From contig NZ_AP024545.1 in assembly GCF_018406605.1 (NCBI RefSeq), positions 248,001 to 312,000 of the forward strand: a DNA stretch of 64,000 nt. The letters run 5' to 3'. Positions 24,859-34,301 of the stretch are shown in pieces. The translations under genes and the position numbers were made by a program. Every line of letters begins with the position of its first letter. Position 1 is the stretch's first letter. Under the pieces are notes generated by a model that saw only the letters and a program-made list of their open reading frames with translations, was not told the DNA's origin and searched no databases. This stretch comes from Noviluteimonas caseinilytica. GTDB taxonomy: Bacteria; Pseudomonadota; Gammaproteobacteria; Xanthomonadales; Xanthomonadaceae.

Positions 24859-25881
24859 TCAGATGCGGCTGGCGATCGCCTTCGCGAACGACATCGTGTT
24901 GCCCGTGCCGCCCAGGTCCGGCGTCATCGAATCCTTCGCTTCCAGCGTGGCGATGATCGCTTCGCGCAGGCGCGTCGCCTTGTCGGTCATGCCGAGGTGG
25001 TCGAGCATCTGGCCCGCGGCGAGCAGCAGCGCACACGGATTGGCGATGCCCTTGCCCGCGATGTCCGGCGCCGAGCCGTGCACCGCTTCGAAGATCGCCG
25101 CATCCGTGCCGATGTTCGCGCCCGGCGCCAGGCCCAGGCCGCCGACGAGGCCGGCGCACAGGTCGGAGATGATGTCGCCGAACAGGTTGGTCGTCACGAT
25201 GATGTCGAACTGTTCCGGGCGCATCACCAGCTGCATGCAGGTGTTGTCCACGATCATCTCGTTGCACTGGATGTCGGGATATTCCGCGGCCACGGCGCGC
25301 GCGGTCTTGAGGAAGAGGCCCGAGGTGGACTTCAGGATGTTCGCCTTGTGCACCACGGTGACTTTCTTGCGACCGGTGCGGCGCGCGAGTTCGAACGCGT
25401 AGCGCACGATGCGCTCCGAACCGCGGCGCGTGACCTTCTGCGTGAGCAGCGCGGTCTCGCCGTCTTCGGACACGGACTGGCCTTCGCCGATGTACGCGCC
25501 CTCGGTGTTCTCGCGGACGGTGATGAGGTCAACGCCGGTCGGGAAGCGCGACTTGGTGTTCGGGAAGCTCTTGGCCGGGCGCACGTTGGCGTACAGGTCG
25601 AAGCGCTTGCGCAGTTCCACGTTGATCGAGCTGAAGCCCTCGCCTACCGGCGTGGTGAGCGGGCTCTTCAGCGCGATGCGGTTCTTGCGGATCGAATCCA
25701 TCGTCGCCGCCGGCAGCAGTTCGCCGGTCTTCTCCAGCGCCGTCATGCCCGCTTCGGCGAATTCCCAGGCCAGCCCGAGGTTCATCGAATCCAGGACGTG
25801 CAGCGTGGCGTCCATGATTTCGGGGCCGATGCCGTCGCCGCGGAGGACGGTGATGGTGTGTTGCGTGTTCGTGGGGGTCAT
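24859..25881 (-). CDS. Isocitrate dehydrogenase (NAD-type, isocitrate/isopropylmalate family)
   Basis: 340 residues from the ATG at 25881 (an ATG at 25902 is also in frame). N-terminal ITVLRGDGIGPEIMDATL is the family start. SSINVELRKRFDLYANVRP holds the substrate arginines, and VRENTEGAYIGEGQ, VHKANILKSTSGLF (catalytic Lys) and NLFGDIISDLCAGLVGGLG (metal Asp) follow. The coenzyme loop EAVHGSAPDIAGKG looks NAD-type. It converts isocitrate to 2-oxoglutarate in the TCA cycle. Homoisocitrate or tartrate dehydrogenase is less likely because the Ser-Asn substrate segment is that of isocitrate enzymes. Confidence 0.85.
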   Translation of the reverse strand: MTPTNTQHTITVLRGDGIGPEIMDATLHVLDSMNLGLAWEFAEAGMTALEKTGELLPAATMDSIRKNRIALKSPLTTPVGEGFSSINVELRKRFDLYANVRPAKSFPNTKSRFPTGVDLITVRENTEGAYIGEGQSVSEDGETALLTQKVTRRGSERIVRYAFELARRTGRKKVTVVHKANILKSTSGLFLKTARAVAAEYPDIQCNEMIVDNTCMQLVMRPEQFDIIVTTNLFGDIISDLCAGLVGGLGLAPGANIGTDAAIFEAVHGSAPDIAGKGIANPCALLLAAGQMLDHLGMTDKATRLREAIIATLEAKDSMTPDLGGTGNTMSFAKAIASRI

Positions 25882-25997
25882 TCGCGGGTCCGGACGTGCC
25901 AACGGCGCGCGATCACAGGCGCGCCGGGGCGGGTTTCAAGGGGCCGCGATTATGCCAGACGCCAGCGTAGGGACCGGCCGTGCCGAAGGTCCCGGAC

Positions 25998-26396
25998 TCA
26001 GCCGTGGTCGTGCGCGGCGGGCGCCGAAGCGTCGCCGGATTCGAGCGTGTCGAGGAAATCCACCGCGCGCCGCAGGTGCGGGATCACGATCGATCCGCCC
26101 ACCACCAGCCCCACCGAGAACGCTTCGAACATCTCGTCGCGGTTCACCCCGGCCTCGCGGCACTGGGCCACGTGGTAGCTGATGCAGTCGTCGCAACGCA
26201 GCACCATGGAGGCGACCAGCCCGAGCAGCTCCTTGGTCTTCACGTCCAGCGCGCCGGCCTGGTAGGTCTGCGTGTCGAGCGCGAAGAAGCGCCGGACCAC
26301 CTGGTTCGGTTCGGCCAGGATCCGCTCGTTCATGCGCTTGCGGAAGTCGGTGAACTGGCGGACGCGGTCGGCCTCGTTGCCGCCGGTACCGCTCAT
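25998..26396 (-). CDS. AhpD-like / carboxymuconolactone decarboxylase family protein
   Basis: 132 residues, all-helical. The redox motif RCDDCISYHVAQCREAG is the CxxC...H signature of AhpD-type peroxidase helpers. The rest (KTKELLGLVASMVL, FEAFSVGLVVGGSIVIPHLRRAV) matches the CMD fold. Such proteins pass electrons to peroxiredoxins or act as small peroxidases; the ring-decarboxylase activity belongs to CxxC-lacking members. It overlaps the glutaredoxin gene by ATGA, so a shared thiol-redox role is likely. The C-terminal AAHDHG tail is unusual but short. Confidence 0.8.
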   Translation of the reverse strand: MSGTGGNEADRVRQFTDFRKRMNERILAEPNQVVRRFFALDTQTYQAGALDVKTKELLGLVASMVLRCDDCISYHVAQCREAGVNRDEMFEAFSVGLVVGGSIVIPHLRRAVDFLDTLESGDASAPAAHDHG

Positions 26397-26662
26397 GCGC
26401 CCGCCCCCGCCAGCAGCGGCTCGAAGCGGCCGGCGCGGTGCAGCGCCATCAGGTCGTCGTAGCCGCCCACGTGCGTCTCGCCCACGAAGATCTGCGGCAC
26501 GCTCGTGCGGCGCGTCTTCTGCACCATCGCTTCGCGTTCGCCGGGCGCGGTGTCGATCCGGACCTCGGTCCAGGCCAGGCCCTTGCTCTTGAGGAAGTTC
26601 TTCGCGGCCACGCAGTAAGGGCAGATCGCGGTGCTGTAGATGGTGATGACGGGGTGGGTCAC
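26393..26662 (-). CDS. grxC: Glutaredoxin (GrxC type)
   Basis: 89 residues from a GTG at 26662 with AGGAG 7 bases upstream. The CPYC active site is in YSTAICPYCVAAKNFL, followed by the cis-Pro loop TSVPQIFV and the glutathione-binding GGYDDL. It reduces disulfides and glutathione mixed disulfides in the cytoplasm. The stop overlaps the start of the AhpD-like gene, giving a two-gene redox operon. Confidence 0.9.
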   Translation of the reverse strand: MTHPVITIYSTAICPYCVAAKNFLKSKGLAWTEVRIDTAPGEREAMVQKTRRTSVPQIFVGETHVGGYDDLMALHRAGRFEPLLAGAGA

Positions 26663-26858
26663 GCTGGCTCCTGGAACGCTCGCCGACGGATGCGGTCGGA
26701 CATTGGCACGCATGATGGGTGCGGCCTTTCTCCAATTCCACCCTTTGGCCGGAATGTGCGTGCAACACTGTGGATTAACTCCCGATTCACGCCCGTGCCC
26801 CGCACGGGACGCATGCTCCCCGCGCTGCCGCTTGACCCCCGATTCGATGGAGAACCGC

Positions 26859-28457
26859 GTGCCCCGATCCGTCCATCCGCTGATCCGCACCACGCTGCTC
26901 TCCGCCGGCCTCGCCCTGGCGATCGCCGCGCCCATCGCGGCGCAGAACACCAAACTGCCGGACATCGGCTCCTCGGCGGGCGAAGTCCTCGGCCCCGCGC
27001 AGCAGTCCGAATACGGCGCGATGACGCTCAGCCAGCTGCGCCACTACGGCTACGTGCTGGACGATCCGTTGCTCGAAGGCTGGCTGCAGGGCGTCGGCAA
27101 CCGCCTGGCCGCCGCGAGCGACAAGCCGCGCCAGCAGTTCACCTTCTTCCTGCTGCGCGATCGCCAGATCAACGCCTTCGCCACGCTCGGCGGTTACGTC
27201 GCCACCAACGCGGGCCTGGTGCTCGCCGCGCAACGCGAGGACCAGGTGGCCAGCGTGCTCTCGCATGAAATCGCGCACGTCACGCAGGACCACGTGCTGC
27301 GGGCAGTGGAACGCGCGCAACGCGACAGCGTGCCGATCCTGCTCGCGATGCTCGGCGCGATCGTCGTCGCGCAGAAGTCCGGCGGCAATTCCAGCGACGA
27401 CGCCACGCTGGCCGCCGTCACCGGCGCGCAATCGCTGCTCTACCAGCGCCAGATCGACTACACGCGCGACAACGAAGCCGAAGCCGACCGCGTCGGCATG
27501 CAGACGCTGTCGCGCAGCGGCTACGACCCGATGGCGATGGCCGAATTCTTCACCACGCTGCAATCCTGGGTGCGCGCCAACCAGGGCGGCGAACGCGAAC
27601 GCACGCCCGATTACCTGCAGACGCACCCGGTCACGGTCACGCGCATCAGCGAAGCCAAGCAACGCGCCGCGCAATTGAAGACGCGCCCCACGTTCTCCGC
27701 GCCGGCCGCCACCCACAACCCGCTGCTGCCGGGCAACATGCAGTTGCCGAGCGCAGCCTTGCAGCCCGTCGCCGGCACCGGCCAGTTCGGCTGGGCGAAG
27801 GAACGCCTGCGCGTGCTCAGCGCCGACACCCCGGCCGCCGCGATCCGCGAATACGAACAGATGCGCACGCGCGCCCCGCTCGACGATGCGCAGCGCTACG
27901 GCCTCGCCCTCGCCCACCTGCTGGCCAACCACGCCGCTGCGGCGACGGAAGAACTCACCCCGCTGCTGGCCGCCCACCCCGGCGACCTGTGGCTCGACCT
28001 TGCCATGGGCGAAGCCGAAGCGCGCGGCGGCAAGACCGCCGCGGCCGACGCCCGCTTCCAGGGCATGGTCGCGCGCATGCCGCGCAACCGCGCCGTGGTC
28101 CTCACCTACGCCAAGGTCCTCGGCGAACGCGGCGACGCCGCCTCCGGCAAGCGCGCCCAGGCGATCCTTCGCCCGCTGGCGGGCAGCAGCGCCGACGACC
28201 CGATCTTCCAGGAAACCTTCGCCCGCGCCAGCGAACTGGCCGGCGACCCCATCCGCGCCGGCGAGGCCTACGCCGAGGTCGAATACCTCAACGGCCGCCC
28301 CGAACGCGCCCTGGCCCAGCTGCAGAACCTGAAGAAGCGCCCGGAACTGGACTACTACGCCCGCGCGCGCATCGACGCCCGCATCGCCGCCATCACCCCC
28401 ACGGTGCTCGAACTGCGCCGCCAGGGCGTGCGCGACGACAAGATCGATCGGCAGTAA
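26859..28457 (+). CDS. M48 metalloprotease with TPR repeats (BepA-like)
   Basis: 532 residues from the GTG at 26859, chosen because GGAGA lies 5-10 bases upstream; an ATG at 26847 is in frame but lacks a ribosome site. Signal peptide LLSAGLALAIAAPIAAQ. The zinc motif SHEIAHVTQDH lies at about 140-150, with the third ligand in the NEAEADRVG helix. The C-terminal half holds TPR helices (ALAQLQNLKKRPELDYYARARIDARIA). BepA degrades stalled LptD and BamA substrates in the periplasm. The layout of signal, peptidase and TPR fits. It is transcribed away from the redox pair. Confidence 0.88.
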   Translation: MPRSVHPLIRTTLLSAGLALAIAAPIAAQNTKLPDIGSSAGEVLGPAQQSEYGAMTLSQLRHYGYVLDDPLLEGWLQGVGNRLAAASDKPRQQFTFFLLRDRQINAFATLGGYVATNAGLVLAAQREDQVASVLSHEIAHVTQDHVLRAVERAQRDSVPILLAMLGAIVVAQKSGGNSSDDATLAAVTGAQSLLYQRQIDYTRDNEAEADRVGMQTLSRSGYDPMAMAEFFTTLQSWVRANQGGERERTPDYLQTHPVTVTRISEAKQRAAQLKTRPTFSAPAATHNPLLPGNMQLPSAALQPVAGTGQFGWAKERLRVLSADTPAAAIREYEQMRTRAPLDDAQRYGLALAHLLANHAAAATEELTPLLAAHPGDLWLDLAMGEAEARGGKTAAADARFQGMVARMPRNRAVVLTYAKVLGERGDAASGKRAQAILRPLAGSSADDPIFQETFARASELAGDPIRAGEAYAEVEYLNGRPERALAQLQNLKKRPELDYYARARIDARIAAITPTVLELRRQGVRDDKIDRQ

Positions 28458-28497
28458 TCCGCGGCAAGAGCGCCGATCACCGCGCCCCGGGCGTACC

Positions 28498-28531
28498 GTG
28501 TCACCCTTCGGTCACAAAACCGTCGTCTACT
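28498..28531 (+). promoter_or_regulatory. Pho box and -10 element directly before phoB
   Basis: GTGTCAC-CCTT-CGGTCAC (28498-28515) fits the 7-4-7 PhoB box (CTGTCAT, 4, CTGTCAT). Ten bases later TCTACT (28526-28531) can serve as -10, the exact spacing seen at E. coli Pho promoters. The predicted start would fall at or next to the A of the phoB ATG (28539), and no ribosome site is visible, so the message may be leaderless. Confidence 0.6.
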
Positions 28532-28538
28532 GCCGCCC

Positions 28539-29228
28539 ATGCAGAAGCGCATCCTCATCGTCGATGACGAACCCGCGATCCGGGACATGGTCGCCTTCGC
28601 CCTGCGCAAGGGCGAATACGAACCCATCCATGCCGGCGACGCCCGCGAAGCGCAGTCGTCCATCGCGGACAAAGTGCCGGACCTGATCCTGCTCGACTGG
28701 ATGCTGCCAGGCACCAGCGGCCTGGAACTCGCCCGCCGCTGGCGCAAGGACGCCCTCACCCGCGAAGTGCCGATCATCATGCTCACCGCGCGCGGCGAGG
28801 AGAACGACCGCGTCGGCGGCCTGGAGGCCGGCGTCGACGACTACGTGGTCAAGCCCTTCTCCGCCCGCGAACTGCTCGCCCGCATCCGCGCCGTCATGCG
28901 CCGCTCGCGCGAAGACGACGAGGACGGCAGCGTCAAGGTCGGCGCCCTGCGCATCGATGGCGCCGCGCACCGCGTGTTCGCCGAGGACGCCCCGGTGCAG
29001 ATCGGCCCCACCGAATACCGCCTGCTGCATTTCTTCATGACCCACCCCGAGCGCGTGTACACCCGCGCCCAGTTGCTCGACCACGTGTGGGGCGGCAGCG
29101 TGTACGTGGAAGAGCGCACCGTCGACGTCCACATCCGCCGCCTGCGCAAGACGCTGGAGCCGCACGCCCTCGATCCCATGGTCCAGACGGTGCGCGGCGC
29201 GGGTTACCGCTTCTCCGCCGCCGTCTAG
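28539..29228 (+). CDS. phoB: Phosphate regulon response regulator PhoB
   Basis: 229 residues, standard length. The receiver domain opens QKRILIVDDEPAIRDMV (acidic pair), with the phosphorylated Asp in LILLDWMLPGTSGLEL at about 54 and the switch Lys in DYVVKPFSARELLARI at about 105. An OmpR-type winged helix follows (LLHFFMTHPERVYTRAQLLDHVWG, VDVHIRRLRKTLEP). It turns on phosphate-scavenging genes when phosphate is low. It leads an operon with phoR, ppk and ppx, and a Pho box lies just upstream, suggesting autoregulation. Confidence 0.95.
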   Translation: MQKRILIVDDEPAIRDMVAFALRKGEYEPIHAGDAREAQSSIADKVPDLILLDWMLPGTSGLELARRWRKDALTREVPIIMLTARGEENDRVGGLEAGVDDYVVKPFSARELLARIRAVMRRSREDDEDGSVKVGALRIDGAAHRVFAEDAPVQIGPTEYRLLHFFMTHPERVYTRAQLLDHVWGGSVYVEERTVDVHIRRLRKTLEPHALDPMVQTVRGAGYRFSAAV

Positions 29229-29238
29229 ACTGGCGCGC

Positions 29239-30603
29239 ATGCCGCCGCGCGCACGCTCCGCCTGGACCCGCACGCTGGGCCAACTCCTGTTGGTCCTGGC
29301 GATCGCTGCGGTCGTGGGCGTGCTGGTCCGCCATCCGTGGCCCGTCATCACGGTCGCCGCGCTCGGCATCGTCGCGTGGCATTACTGGAAACTGCACGGC
29401 GTCCTGCGCCGCCTCACCGACCGCACGCGCCTGCAACCGCCGCAGGGCAACGGCGTGTGGAACGAACTCGACCGCCTGCTCCACCGCAGCCAGGCCGAGA
29501 TGCGCACGCGCAAGCGCCGCCTCGTCGAAATGCTGCGCGCCTACCGCGCCGCGGCGATGGCGTTGCCGGACGCCGTCGTGGTGCTCGATCGCAACAGCCA
29601 GCGCGTGCAGTGGTGCAATCCCGCCGCCGCCACGCTGCTCGGCCTGCACTATCCGCGCGACCTCGGCGCCCCGCTGAGCGAACGCCTGCAGCCGCTGTCG
29701 CTCGCGCGCTGGCTCGCCGCCGGCCGCAACGCCGAACCGTTGATGGACACGCCATCTCCGGTCGATCCCGACCTGCGCCTGAGCCTGCGCCTGATCCCCT
29801 ATTCGGACGAACTGTGGCTGCTCGTCGCGCGCGACGTCAGCAAGCTCATGCGCCTGGAACAGATGCGCCGCGATTTCGTCGCCAACGTCTCGCACGAATT
29901 GCGCACGCCGCTGACCGTCGTGCACGGTTACCTCGACCTGCTCGATCCGGCCGACCAACCCGAATGGGCGCCGATGCTCGCCGAAATGCAGCGCCAGTCG
30001 CAGCGCATGACGCAGCTCGTCGAAGACCTGCTCACGCTCTCGCGCCTGGAAGCGCAGGAAGGCGTGGCCGAAGAACACGTGGGCATGGCGCCGATGCTCA
30101 ACACGCTCAAGCGCGAAGCCGAAGCGCTGAGCCAGGGCCGCCATCGCGTGGTCGTCGAGGACGCCACGCTCGCCGAAGGCGCCCCGCTCGACCTGTGGGG
30201 CTCGACCAAGGAACTGCACAGCGCGTTCTCCAACCTCGTCAGCAACGCCGTGCGCTACACGCCCGCGGGCGGCACCCTCCGCGTGCGGTTCGCGCGCGAA
30301 GACCACGGCGGCGTGGTGCTGGCCGTCACCGACAGCGGTTACGGCATCCCCGCGGCGCACCTGCCGCGCATCACCGAACGCTTCTACCGCGTTTCCACCA
30401 GCCGTTCGCGCGAAAGCGGCGGCACCGGGCTCGGCCTGGCCATCGTCAAGCACGTGCTCAACCTGCACCAGGCGCGCCTGTCGATCGACAGCGAAGTGGG
30501 CCGTGGCAGCACGTTCGCGTGCCATTTCCTGGCCGAGCGCACGCTCCCGCGCGACGGCCTCGACGATGCCCCCGCCCCCGCTGAGGCAGAATCCAGTCCA
30601 TGA
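29239..30603 (+). CDS. phoR: Phosphate regulon sensor histidine kinase PhoR
   Basis: 454 residues. Two close hydrophobic helices at about 15-50 (LLLVLAIAAVVGVLV, VITVAALGIVAWHYW) anchor it without a large periplasmic domain, as in E. coli PhoR. A PAS domain follows (LPDAVVVLDRNSQRVQWCN). The HisKA phosphoacceptor is in FVANVSHELRTPLTVVHGY. The ATPase domain has the N box (FSNLVSNAVRYTP), TDSGYGIPAAHL and GGTGLGLAIVKHVL. It phosphorylates PhoB in low phosphate and relies on PstSCAB-PhoU for sensing. Its stop overlaps the ppk start. Confidence 0.94.
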   Translation: MPPRARSAWTRTLGQLLLVLAIAAVVGVLVRHPWPVITVAALGIVAWHYWKLHGVLRRLTDRTRLQPPQGNGVWNELDRLLHRSQAEMRTRKRRLVEMLRAYRAAAMALPDAVVVLDRNSQRVQWCNPAAATLLGLHYPRDLGAPLSERLQPLSLARWLAAGRNAEPLMDTPSPVDPDLRLSLRLIPYSDELWLLVARDVSKLMRLEQMRRDFVANVSHELRTPLTVVHGYLDLLDPADQPEWAPMLAEMQRQSQRMTQLVEDLLTLSRLEAQEGVAEEHVGMAPMLNTLKREAEALSQGRHRVVVEDATLAEGAPLDLWGSTKELHSAFSNLVSNAVRYTPAGGTLRVRFAREDHGGVVLAVTDSGYGIPAAHLPRITERFYRVSTSRSRESGGTGLGLAIVKHVLNLHQARLSIDSEVGRGSTFACHFLAERTLPRDGLDDAPAPAEAESSP

Positions 30604-32747
30604 ACGCAACACCCAAGCCTTCGCAGTCCCGCGCCTCCGATCCGCGCAATGCCCGGCACGTGCCGCACGACCAGGCCGCGCAAGGCCAGGACGTCGACCC
30701 GCTGCGCGATCCCGCGCTGTACTTCAACCGCGAACTGTCGCAACTGGATTTCAACTTCCGCGTGCTCGCGCAGGCGCGCGATGCGCAGGTGCCGCTGCTC
30801 GAACGCCTGCGATACCTCTGCATCTCGTGCACCAACCTCGACGAGTTCTTCGAGATCCGCGCCGCCACCGTGCGCCATTCGCAGGACTTCGGCATCCCGC
30901 CGGGCCCCGACGGCGTGGCGCCGGCCGAAGTGCTCAAGCAGATCCACGACCGCGCCGCCGAACTGGTGGACGCGCAATACCGGTGCTGGAACGAAGAACT
31001 GCGCCCGCAGCTCAACGACGCCGGCGTGCGCATCCTCCCGCGCGATGCGTGGAACGCGAAGCAGACGCGCTGGCTGCGCGACCACTTCTGCGAACAGATC
31101 CTGCCGGTGCTTTCGCCGCTGGGCCTGGATCCCGCGCATCCCTTCCCGAAGATCCTCAACAAGTCGCTCAACATCGTCGTCGTGCTGAAGGGCAAGGATG
31201 CGTTCGGGCGCACCGGGCACCTGGCGATCGTGCGCGCACCACGTTCGCTGCCGCGCATCATCCAGATCCCGCAGGAAGTCTCGGGCGGGCCGAGCGACTT
31301 CGTGTTCCTGTCCGCGATGCTCTCGGCGTTCGTCGACGAACTGTTCCCGGGCATGCAGGTGAAGGGCGCGTACCAGTTCCGGGTCACGCGCAATTCCGAG
31401 CTGATCGTCGACGAGGAGGAAGTCGAGAACCTCGCGCTCGCGCTGCGCGACGAACTCATCGGCCGCGGTTACCTGCGCGCCATGCGCCTGGAAATCGCGG
31501 AGCAGTGCCCGACCGACATCGTGCGCACGCTGCTGGTGAATTTCGACCTGCCGGAGAACGCGGTCTACCGCATCAACGGCCCGGTCAACCTCAACCGCGT
31601 GATCCAGGTGTACGACCTGGTGCAGCGCCCCGACCTGAAATACCCCGCGTTCCAGCCGCGCGCATTGCGCGATGCGGACGCGATGTTCGAACGCGTCGCC
31701 GAAGGCGACGTGTTGCTGCACCACCCCTTCGATTCCTTCGCGCCGGTGCTGGAGCTGATCAAGCAGGCCGCCGAAGACCCGAACGTGCTGGCGATCAAGC
31801 AGACGCTCTACCGCACCGGCAAGGATTCGCCGATCGTCGAACAACTGGTGCAGGCCGCGCGCAACGGCAAGGATGTCACCGTCGTCGTCGAGCTGCGCGC
31901 GCGCTTCGACGAAGAAGCCAACCTCGGCGTGGGCGACCGTTTGCAGGATGCCGGCGTGCAAGTGGTGTACGGCGTGGTCGGCTACAAGACGCACGCCAAG
32001 ATGCTGCTCATCGTGCGCCGCGAAGGCCGCAAGTTGCGCCGCTACGTGCACCTGGGCACGGGCAACTACCACTCCGGCACCACGCGCAACTACACGGATT
32101 TCGGCCTGATCACCGCCGATCCCGACATCGGCAACGACGTCGACCTGATCTTCCGCCAGCTCTCGGGCCTGGCGCCGGCGATCAAGCTCAAGCGCCTGCT
32201 GCAGTCGCCCTTCACGCTGCATGCCGGCGTGCTGGCGCGCATCGATCGCGAAACCAAGCACGCACGTGCCGGACGGCCGGCGCGCATCATCGCCAAGATG
32301 AACGCGCTCAACGAACCGCAAGTCGTGCGCGCGCTCTACACCGCCTCGCAGGCGGGCGTGCAGATCGACCTCATCGTGCGTGGCGCGTGCACGCTGCGCC
32401 CCGGCGTGCCGGGCGTCTCCGACAACATCCGCGTGCGTTCGATCGTGGGTCGCTTCCTCGAACACCATCGCGTGTACTGGTTCGGCAACGACGGTGCGCC
32501 CGACCTGTTCTGCTCCAGCGCCGACTGGCTCGAACGCAACCTGTTGCGCCGCATCGAAACGGGCTTCCCGATCCTGGATCCCGACCTCGCCGCGCGCGTC
32601 TACGACGAAGCGCTGGCCAACTACCTCGCCGACAACACCAACGCCTGGGCGCTGCAACCCGACGGCCGTTACGAGCGCATCGCGCCCACCGAACACCACA
32701 TGCCGCATTCGGCGCAGCTCTCGCTGCTCGCGAAGTTGTGCACGTGA
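30600..32747 (+). CDS. ppk: Polyphosphate kinase 1
   Basis: 715 residues, normal for PPK1. The N domain opens YFNRELSQLDFNFRVLAQA. The catalytic histidine that forms a phosphohistidine lies in VVGYKTHAKMLLI, and the second essential His in RFLEHHRVYWFGN. The HLGTGNYHSGTTRNYTDFG nucleotide loop is intact. It polymerises ATP gamma-phosphate into polyphosphate. Its ATG overlaps the phoR stop and its stop overlaps the ppx GTG, so synthesis and breakdown enzymes are made from one Pho-linked message. Confidence 0.96.
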   Translation: MNATPKPSQSRASDPRNARHVPHDQAAQGQDVDPLRDPALYFNRELSQLDFNFRVLAQARDAQVPLLERLRYLCISCTNLDEFFEIRAATVRHSQDFGIPPGPDGVAPAEVLKQIHDRAAELVDAQYRCWNEELRPQLNDAGVRILPRDAWNAKQTRWLRDHFCEQILPVLSPLGLDPAHPFPKILNKSLNIVVVLKGKDAFGRTGHLAIVRAPRSLPRIIQIPQEVSGGPSDFVFLSAMLSAFVDELFPGMQVKGAYQFRVTRNSELIVDEEEVENLALALRDELIGRGYLRAMRLEIAEQCPTDIVRTLLVNFDLPENAVYRINGPVNLNRVIQVYDLVQRPDLKYPAFQPRALRDADAMFERVAEGDVLLHHPFDSFAPVLELIKQAAEDPNVLAIKQTLYRTGKDSPIVEQLVQAARNGKDVTVVVELRARFDEEANLGVGDRLQDAGVQVVYGVVGYKTHAKMLLIVRREGRKLRRYVHLGTGNYHSGTTRNYTDFGLITADPDIGNDVDLIFRQLSGLAPAIKLKRLLQSPFTLHAGVLARIDRETKHARAGRPARIIAKMNALNEPQVVRALYTASQAGVQIDLIVRGACTLRPGVPGVSDNIRVRSIVGRFLEHHRVYWFGNDGAPDLFCSSADWLERNLLRRIETGFPILDPDLAARVYDEALANYLADNTNAWALQPDGRYERIAPTEHHMPHSAQLSLLAKLCT

Positions 32748-34297
32748 ACGACACGCTCTTGAACAATATTTACGCCCGCCCCGTCGCCACCGCCCTGCCC
32801 TTGCAGGACGGTGATCTCCTGGCCGCGGTCGACCTCGGCTCCAACAGTTTCCACATGGTGGTCGCGCGCTACGTGCTCGGGCAGCTGCGCATCGTCGATC
32901 GCCTGCGCGACATGGTGCGGCTGGCCGAAGGCCTCGACGGCAAGGGCGGGCTCGATCCGGACGTGCGCAACCGCGCGCTCGAAAGCCTGCAACGCTTCGG
33001 CCAGCGCCTGCGCGACATCCCGCCGCAGCGCGTGCGTGCCATCGCGACCAACACCGTGCGCCAGCTCGCCGTGCCGCAGGCCTTCCTGCTGCCGGCCGAA
33101 ACCGCGCTCGGCCACGCGATCGAAGTCGTCTCCGGCCGCGAAGAAGCGCGCCTGGTGTACCTCGGCGTCGCGCACGCGCAACCGCCGAAACCCGGCGAAC
33201 TGCGGCTGGTGATCGACATCGGTGGCGGCTCGACGGAATTCATCATCGGCTCGGGCCTGGAAGCGATCGAACGCGAAAGCCTGCAGGCCGGGTGCGTCGC
33301 GAGCACGCGCCGCTTCTTCGCCGACGGCAAGCTCTCGCGGAAGCGCTGGAAGCAGGCGCTGACGGAAGTCTCCGCGGAATTCCAGCAGTTCGCCGGCACG
33401 TATCGCGCCCTCGGCTGGAACGAAGCGCTGGGCTCGTCGGGCACCAACAAGGCGATCGGCGAAATCTGCGCGGCGATGAAACTCACCAAGGGCGCGGTGA
33501 CGAACGTCGCGCTGCCGCAAGTGCGCGATCGCTTGCTGCAGGCCGACACGATCGCCGCGATCGACCTGCCCGGCCTGTCGGAAGAACGCAAGCCGATCAT
33601 CGCCGGCGGCATCCTCATCCTCGAAGCCGCGTTCGAAACGCTGGGCCTGGAACGCATGGCGGTGAGCAAGGCCGCCCTGCGCGAAGGCGTGCTGTACGAC
33701 ATGCTCGGCCGCGGCGGCGCGGACGATCCGCGCGAAGCCTCGATCACCGCGCTGATGCAGCGCTACGGCATCGACGTCGCGCAGTCCGCGCGCGTCACCG
33801 GCACCGCGCTGCACCTGTTCGACCAGCTCGCCCGCGCGTGGAAGCTCAACGACGACGACCGCGCGATGCTCGCCCGCGCCGCGCGCGTGCACGAACTGGG
33901 CCTGGCCATCGCACACAGCCAGTACCACGTGCATGGCGCGTACGTGCTGGAGCATTCGGACATCGCGGGCTTCTCGCAGCAGGAACAGCGCGTGCTGGCG
34001 GCGCTGGTGCGCACGCATCGGCGCAACATCCCGAAGTCGGCGTTCGAAGCGATCCCGGATCGTTTGCTCGTCGCGGCGAAGCGCTCGGCCGCGTTGCTGC
34101 GCATCGCCGTGCTGCTGCATCGCTCGCACGAGGCCGGCGACATCCCGCGGCTGGACGTGCGCGCCGAGGGCGATGCGCTGGTCCTGGTGCTCGACAAGCG
34201 TTGGGTCGAAGCGCGCCCGCTGCTGCGCGCCGACCTCGCCGGCGAACCGGATTACATCGCCGGGCTCGGCGTCACCTTGCGCGTCGAAACCGACTGA
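32744..34297 (+). CDS. ppx: Exopolyphosphatase
   Basis: 517 residues from a GTG at 32744 that overlaps the ppk stop. The ASKHA phosphatase core has AAVDLGSNSFHMVVA at about 25, VIDIGGGSTEFIIG at about 160 and the catalytic Glu region GREEARLVYLGV. The C-terminal part is an HD-like helical domain (ARAARVHELGLAIAHSQYHVHG). It releases phosphate from polyphosphate ends, and family members also hydrolyse pppGpp. It is the last gene of the phoB operon. Confidence 0.94.
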   Translation: MNDTLLNNIYARPVATALPLQDGDLLAAVDLGSNSFHMVVARYVLGQLRIVDRLRDMVRLAEGLDGKGGLDPDVRNRALESLQRFGQRLRDIPPQRVRAIATNTVRQLAVPQAFLLPAETALGHAIEVVSGREEARLVYLGVAHAQPPKPGELRLVIDIGGGSTEFIIGSGLEAIERESLQAGCVASTRRFFADGKLSRKRWKQALTEVSAEFQQFAGTYRALGWNEALGSSGTNKAIGEICAAMKLTKGAVTNVALPQVRDRLLQADTIAAIDLPGLSEERKPIIAGGILILEAAFETLGLERMAVSKAALREGVLYDMLGRGGADDPREASITALMQRYGIDVAQSARVTGTALHLFDQLARAWKLNDDDRAMLARAARVHELGLAIAHSQYHVHGAYVLEHSDIAGFSQQEQRVLAALVRTHRRNIPKSAFEAIPDRLLVAAKRSAALLRIAVLLHRSHEAGDIPRLDVRAEGDALVLVLDKRWVEARPLLRADLAGEPDYIAGLGVTLRVETD

Positions 34298-34301
34298 CCG
34301 C

